Of a stretch of DNA of 9,586 nucleotides, positions 6,180 through 9,586 are shown piece by piece. The position numbers were made by a program, and so were the translations under genes. The notes beneath the pieces are model-generated. The model made no database searches. It was not told the origin of the DNA and saw only the letters and a program-made list of their open reading frames with translations. Each line of letters starts with the position of its first letter. The stretch's first letter is position 1. The DNA comes from Acidobacteriota bacterium (GTDB lineage Bacteria; Acidobacteriota; Blastocatellia; Pyrinomonadales; Pyrinomonadaceae), in NCBI GenBank assembly GCA_024640445.1, contig JAHEEZ010000132.1, positions 1 through 9,586 of the forward strand. Reading direction: 5' to 3'.

Positions 6180-7586
6180 TCACTCCCAGTCCGTCGTAAA
6201 AGTTCCATCCTTGTCCACCCGTTTGTAGGTGTGCGCGCCAAAAAAGTCCCTTTGCCCCTGTAAGAGGTTCGCCGGAAGCCTTCCGGAGGTGGCCGCGTCG
6301 AAATATACCAAACACGATGCGAAACAATACGAGGGCAGTTCAGCCGACATCGATTTCGTCGTCACCTCCCGCAGATCCGAAACCGGCCCATCAAGCATCG
6401 CCCGGAACGACGAGTCAAAAAGGATATTCCTTAGGTCCTCATTTGCCGCGTAAGCTTTCCTGATGTCCTCCAGAAGCGAAGCGCGGATAATGCATCCGCC
6501 GCGCCATATCCTGGCGATCTCCGCGAGGTCCAATCCGTATCCTTTTTCGGCTGATGCCTCCGCCAGCAATGACATTCCCTGCGCGTATGTAAGGATGAAA
6601 GCCGCGAAAAGGCCATTCTTTATCGTCTCGAGATCCAGCGAATCGTCCAGCATCCCGATCACTTTCGGGTATTCGTGAGACAGCTCGACCCTTTGTTCCT
6701 TGAATGAGGAGATCTGTCTCATAGTCACCGCCGAATCTATCGTCGGAATCGGCACTCCCATCTCAAGAGCGACCTCGGACGTCCAGCGTCCTGTCCCTTT
6801 TTGACCTGCCGTGTCGAGAATCTTGTCGACCAGGTTCCCTTCACCGTCAGGATCTTTCTTCGCGAGCACCTTCGCAGTGATCTCGATCAGGAACGAGTTG
6901 AGTTCGCCTGAATCCCATTCTGCGAATATCGCGGAAGCTTTATCCGCCTTCTTGCCCATGCCTCGGCTCAAGATGTCATACGTTTCGCAGATCAGCTGCA
7001 TCAGCCCGTACTCGATCCCGTTGTGGACCATCTTCACGAAATGTCCCGCCGAACCACTTCCGACCAGCGCCGCGCAGGGCTCATCGCTAACCTTTGCGGA
7101 GACTGCTTCCAGGATCGGCCGTACGCGTTCGTAGACCTCTTTTTTGCCGCCGATCATAATGCTGGGCCCACGACGCGCGCCTTCCGCTCCGCCCGACACG
7201 CCCACTCCGAGGAACGCGAGTCCCCTTTCGGCCATCTCGGCCTCGCGGCGTTCGGTGTCAGGAAAATGAGAGTTTCCGCCGTCGATGACGATGTCTCCTT
7301 TTTCGAGATACGGCAAAAGGCTTTCGATCACGGAATCAACCGGTTTTCCAGCAGGCACGAGAAGCATTATCTTTTTCGGCGAACCGAGCGAAGCGATGAA
7401 GCCCTCGAGATCGCTGAATCCCTCCACATCGTATCCCTCGGATTCGGTGTTCATCGCCTCTGCTTTTTCGGCGTCAAGGTCGTATCCTGAGGCCGAATAA
7501 CCGTGCTCCGCGACGTTAAGAAGAAAATTGCGCCCCATCGTCCCGAGGCCGATCATTCCAAACTGTGCGTCTTTCATATCGCCCAT
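6180..7586 (-). CDS. gnd: 6-phosphogluconate dehydrogenase, decarboxylating
   Basis: A 468-aa long-form enzyme that oxidatively decarboxylates 6-phosphogluconate to ribulose 5-phosphate in the pentose phosphate pathway. The Rossmann motif is GLGTMG (13-18). Substrate residues are S131-G-G in GVSGGAEGARRGPS. The catalytic Lys185 lies in GHFVKMVHNGIEY, with His188, Asn189 and Glu192; this matches sheep Lys183 and Glu190 with a +2 offset. The C-terminus QRDFFGAHTYKRVDKDG carries the Arg/His that bind substrate from the neighbouring subunit. At the end of the second beta strand, where NADP enzymes have Asn-Arg-Ser/Thr, this protein has D36-L-D38, which suggests NAD preference. The ATG at 7586 is used; a second ATG at 7577 is nearly as good. 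Convergent with lpxC, divergent from the PLP enzyme gene. Confidence 0.96.
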   Translation of the reverse strand: MGDMKDAQFGMIGLGTMGRNFLLNVAEHGYSASGYDLDAEKAEAMNTESEGYDVEGFSDLEGFIASLGSPKKIMLLVPAGKPVDSVIESLLPYLEKGDIVIDGGNSHFPDTERREAEMAERGLAFLGVGVSGGAEGARRGPSIMIGGKKEVYERVRPILEAVSAKVSDEPCAALVGSGSAGHFVKMVHNGIEYGLMQLICETYDILSRGMGKKADKASAIFAEWDSGELNSFLIEITAKVLAKKDPDGEGNLVDKILDTAGQKGTGRWTSEVALEMGVPIPTIDSAVTMRQISSFKEQRVELSHEYPKVIGMLDDSLDLETIKNGLFAAFILTYAQGMSLLAEASAEKGYGLDLAEIARIWRGGCIIRASLLEDIRKAYAANEDLRNILFDSSFRAMLDGPVSDLREVTTKSMSAELPSYCFASCLVYFDAATSGRLPANLLQGQRDFFGAHTYKRVDKDGTFTTDWE

Positions 7587-7660
7587 CTTACAGGAAACTT
7601 AAGCGTTGGATAAGCCCGTACGTTTGAAAAGAATGAACCATTTGTGTTGAAATCCTCGCT
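7587..7660. promoter_or_regulatory. Divergent intergenic region between gnd and the PLP enzyme gene
   Basis: These 74 bp lie between two divergent starts, so both promoters should be here or just inside the genes. TTGAAA at 7624-7629 could be a -35 toward the plus strand, but no convincing -10 follows. No clear inverted repeat was found. Confidence 0.3.
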
Positions 7661-8581
7661 ATGAAAACTCTCCTTGAGGCAATAAGGCCGACGACCTTTC
7701 TTGAACCGCTGAAGTTACGCGAACACATGGGTATTGACCTGACGATCGCGACCGAGACTTTCCAGCACACGGGAAGCTTCAAATTCCGTGCGGCGTACAA
7801 TGCCGCGCTGAACGCGCCGGGTGATCATATGATCACCGCCAGTTCGGGAAACTTCGGGCAGGCGCTCGCGCTCGCCTGCCGTATGTTGGGCAAGCGATGC
7901 CACGTCGTGATGCCCGATACTTCGGCGCAGGTCAAGATCGATTCGGTCCGCGGCTTTGGCGCTGAGGTGATTCTGATCGACACGAAGACAGTCGGGCGCG
8001 AAGAACGTCTGGATCAGTTGATGGAGGAGTTCCCGGAGGCTTACAGGGCGAGCCCATACGACGACGACTTTGTCATCGACGGAAATTCATCGCTGGGAGA
8101 CGAGATCACAGCATTCGCCGAGTTTGACGTCATCGTTGCCCCTGTGGGAGGCGGAGGAATGATTTCGGGCATCTCGAAGGCACTCTGCCGGGCGGGTCAC
8201 AAGACCGAACTTTGCGGCGCGGAACCGTTGCTTGGCAATGACGCGGCGCGTTCGCTCGCGGCTGGACGGCTGATCAGGAACGAGCAGGAGCCGATGAGTC
8301 TCGCCGATGGAGCGCGAACGATTTCCGTTGGAAACAGGAACTGGGAGATCATAAAGGACGGCGTTTCGAAGATCTACGAGGTCACCGAAGATGGTATCCG
8401 GAACGCGCTATTCGCGTATTTCCTTGAGGTTAACTTGAAGGTTGAGCCGACGGGCGCATTGAGCCTTGGGGCGGTGATGGAGAACCGCGCCGATTTCGAA
8501 GGAAAAAAAGTGTGCTGCATCGTCAGCGGCGGGAATGTCGATGCGAAGGTTTACGGAGAGATCATCGGCGCGGGGTCTTAA
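7661..8581 (+). CDS. PLP-dependent threonine/serine dehydratase-family enzyme
   Basis: A 306-aa fold-type II PLP enzyme of the threonine dehydratase / serine racemase group. The cofactor lysine is Lys41 in FQHTGSFKFRAA. The carboxylate-binding loop is SSGNFGQA (61-68), the PLP-phosphate loop is GGGGMISG (163-170), and the serine that contacts the pyridine nitrogen is Ser289 in VSGGNVD. There is no C-terminal ACT domain, so it is a short, probably unregulated catabolic form. Likely reactions are dehydration of threonine or serine, racemisation of serine, or dehydration of hydroxyaspartate; the sequence does not decide. Two loops are unusual: Phe65 replaces the common His after SSGN, and DGNSSLGDEI (140-149) replaces the usual GQGT stretch. 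The ATG at 7661 lacks a strong ribosome-binding site. Single gene, divergent from gnd and followed by the REP-like array. Confidence 0.92.
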   Translation: MKTLLEAIRPTTFLEPLKLREHMGIDLTIATETFQHTGSFKFRAAYNAALNAPGDHMITASSGNFGQALALACRMLGKRCHVVMPDTSAQVKIDSVRGFGAEVILIDTKTVGREERLDQLMEEFPEAYRASPYDDDFVIDGNSSLGDEITAFAEFDVIVAPVGGGGMISGISKALCRAGHKTELCGAEPLLGNDAARSLAAGRLIRNEQEPMSLADGARTISVGNRNWEIIKDGVSKIYEVTEDGIRNALFAYFLEVNLKVEPTGALSLGAVMENRADFEGKKVCCIVSGGNVDAKVYGEIIGAGS

Positions 8582-8582
8582 C

Positions 8583-8723
8583 CGTTCAGAGCAACGTTCA
8601 ACCTACGTTCAGAGCAACGCTCCGCGTTGCGTGGCAGCGCAAGCGCTGCTCTTAACGTTAGCGTGTTGTCAGTTCAGAGCAACGCTCCGCGTTGCATGGC
8701 AGCCCGAAGGGCTTGCCTAAACG
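8583..8723. repeat. REP-like palindromic tandem repeats, left array (downstream of RAYT)
   Basis: A deletion-bearing copy (8583-8605) and two full copies (8606-8657 and 8671-8723, the second starting with a changed base). The copies start 65 bp apart: a 52-bp palindromic core plus a 13-bp spacer. Each core has an outer stem (CGTTcAGA with TCTtAACG), a first hairpin GCAACGC-TCC-GCGTTGC, a 3-nt junction, and a second hairpin GCAGCGC-AA-GCGCTGC. In the second full copy the second hairpin reads GGCAGCCC-GAA-GGGCTTGCC, which still pairs apart from one bulge. The array lies 2 bp after the PLP enzyme gene and ends 29 bp before the RAYT stop codon, so it may also act as a terminator or mRNA 3'-end stabiliser. 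Confidence 0.92.
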
Positions 8724-8752
8724 GGAATCCGATCGCCATCGCGCCGCGCCCC

Positions 8753-9325
8753 TCATTTTCGCCGACCACTGATGATTTCCGATTCCTTCCAGTGTATTGG
8801 AAAATCGACCTGCAACGGAACCGGCGCACTGTTGGCAGGATGCAGGGCCCGGTAACTCGACCATTTCCAATCCTTAGGGTGACTACACAGATTCGCCCGG
8901 ACCGGATTGTTGTGAATGTACCGGGACTTCTGGATCATGAACTCAGGCGAGACGATATCGACGATGGCCGAACGAGTTTGCCACACTGCAAAGCGTCTTC
9001 CTGTTACTTGAAGCTGAAGTTGTTGAAGTATTTCCAGCGAACCATTCCTTGCCAACCTGTCTAAGATCATTCGCGCTGACTTTCCTTTTACCTTGTTCAA
9101 TATCCTGCTCAACTCAGGCCGAAGCGGATTCACGATAAAGTGGACATGGTCCGGCATGAAGACGTAGCAGCAAAGCTTGAAGGGCTGTATCCTCCGGATC
9201 TCCTCAATTACATCTGCAAGAATCCGGCAATTATCAGGATCTGAGAGGACCCTTACACGGCGAGTACAGACGAATGTCACATAATGGAATGTATTCGGAT
9301 CGTCTGAGAGGAAAATGCGAGGCAT
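8753..9325 (-). CDS. REP-associated tyrosine transposase (RAYT, IS200-like Y1 family)
   Basis: A 190-aa single-strand nuclease of the Y1/HUH transposase family. RAYTs are domesticated relatives of IS200 transposases that nick REP palindromes. The metal-binding HUH motif is H60-V-H62 in YVFMPDHVHFIVNP. The likely nucleophile is Tyr136 in SPEFMIQKSRYIHNNPVRAN, followed by the typical family end HPKDWKWSSYRA (149-160). The full domain is present with no frameshift, so activity is plausible. I chose the ATG at 9325; an in-frame TTG lies three codons upstream. No strong ribosome-binding site is visible. Palindromic repeats of one kind lie on both sides (8583-8723 and 9440-9586), as expected for a RAYT and its cognate REPs. 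There are no IS-type ends flush with the gene, so it is probably a single-copy host-resident gene that mobilises REPs rather than itself. Confidence 0.93.
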   Translation of the reverse strand: MPRIFLSDDPNTFHYVTFVCTRRVRVLSDPDNCRILADVIEEIRRIQPFKLCCYVFMPDHVHFIVNPLRPELSRILNKVKGKSARMILDRLARNGSLEILQQLQLQVTGRRFAVWQTRSAIVDIVSPEFMIQKSRYIHNNPVRANLCSHPKDWKWSSYRALHPANSAPVPLQVDFPIHWKESEIISGRRK

Positions 9326-9334
9326 GTGACACAA

Positions 9335-9439
9335 TGCTCAACTTAAGGCGGGAAGGCCGCTCGCCTGTCGCGATGAAACTCAATTCTAAGAATTGCTATG
9401 CGCCAAGGTCTTTAATTGTTCTAAATTCTTCTTAATTCC
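9335..9439. promoter_or_regulatory. RAYT upstream region
   Basis: About 105 bp between the RAYT start and the right-hand repeat array, becoming AT-rich toward the array. A perfect 15-bp palindrome, CAATTCT-A-AGAATTG, lies at 9381-9395, 56 bp upstream of the ATG at 9325. It could be an operator or part of the RAYT promoter. No clear -10/-35 pair was found. Confidence 0.35.
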
Positions 9440-9586
9440 CGTTCAGAGCAACGCTCCGCGTTGCACGGCAGCGCAAGCGCTGCTCTTAACGTTGGAGTTT
9501 TATCCGTTCAGAGCAACGCTCCGCGTTGCATGGCAGCGCAAGCGCTGCTCTTTACGTTGGAGTGTTGACCGTTCAGAGCAACGCTC
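9440..9586. repeat. REP-like palindromic tandem repeats, right array (upstream of RAYT)
   Basis: Two full copies (9440-9491 and 9505-9556) and the start of a third (9570-9586) cut off by the window edge. They have the same orientation and 65-bp period as the left array. The first hairpin, GCAACGC-TCC-GCGTTGC, is identical in every full copy, and the second, GCAGCGC-AA-GCGCTGC, is identical in both here. The 3-nt junction varies, and the 13-bp spacers are TTGGAGTTTTATC and TTGGAGTGTTGAC. One base of the outer stem is changed in the 9505 copy. The array clearly continues beyond the window. Confidence 0.93.

Noticed and set aside
8627..9064. Plus-strand open frame across the repeats and RAYT
   Set aside because: It begins inside a repeat unit and runs antisense to the RAYT; no domain is visible.
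8753..9325. Complete IS200/IS605 insertion sequence
   Set aside because: The protein fits the RAYT group, there is no accessory TnpB gene, and the flanking palindromes are tandem arrays rather than single element ends.
8583..9586. CRISPR array
   Set aside because: The repeats are 52-bp double palindromes with 13-bp near-identical spacers, and there are no cas genes; spacers in CRISPR arrays are longer and unrelated to each other.

Overview
The window comes from a Gram-negative (diderm) bacterial chromosome: it encodes LpxC, the committed enzyme of lipid A synthesis, and a REP-associated tyrosine transposase flanked by its palindromic repeats. GC content looks moderate to moderately high (impression, not computed). 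An Acidobacteriota-like (Blastocatellia) origin is my guess from the flavour of the proteins and cannot be proved from this window. No rRNA, tRNA, CRISPR array or prophage gene was seen.

Layout. (1) Positions 69-5127, minus strand: a compact run of six genes, read from right to left. They are an unrecognised 193-aa protein (4546-5127), a GNAT acetyltransferase (4041-4538), a circularly permuted ATP-grasp-like protein (2642-4105), an acyl-CoA carboxylase carboxyltransferase subunit (1023-2642), a small cupin (685-1002) and a short crotonase-fold protein (69-662). Gaps are 7-22 nt or the genes overlap, so one transcript is likely. The carboxylase and crotonase suggest acyl-CoA metabolism, such as branched-chain amino acid or short-chain acyl-CoA breakdown. 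The biotin carboxylase partner is not in the window. (2) Positions 5128-5295: a divergent intergenic region with a strong inverted repeat. (3) Positions 5296-6147, plus strand: lpxC. (4) Positions 6180-7586, minus strand: 6-phosphogluconate dehydrogenase, convergent with lpxC across a 32-bp gap holding a 7-bp tandem repeat and a hairpin. (5) Positions 7661-8581, plus strand: a fold-type II PLP enzyme of the threonine/serine dehydratase family, divergent from gnd. (6) Positions 8583-9586: a RAYT transposase (8753-9325, minus) bracketed by structured repeats with an exact 65-bp period, running off the right edge.

The most distinctive signals are these: the 65-bp, three-stem REP-like array around the RAYT, including a compensatory variant copy; a crotonase lacking both classical catalytic glutamates, with a C-terminus that looks cut off by a frameshift; a long-form 6-phosphogluconate dehydrogenase whose NADP-specificity loop has acidic residues; and an unknown protein resembling a zincin peptidase whose HExxH site has been lost, leading an operon with an ATP-grasp and a GNAT enzyme.
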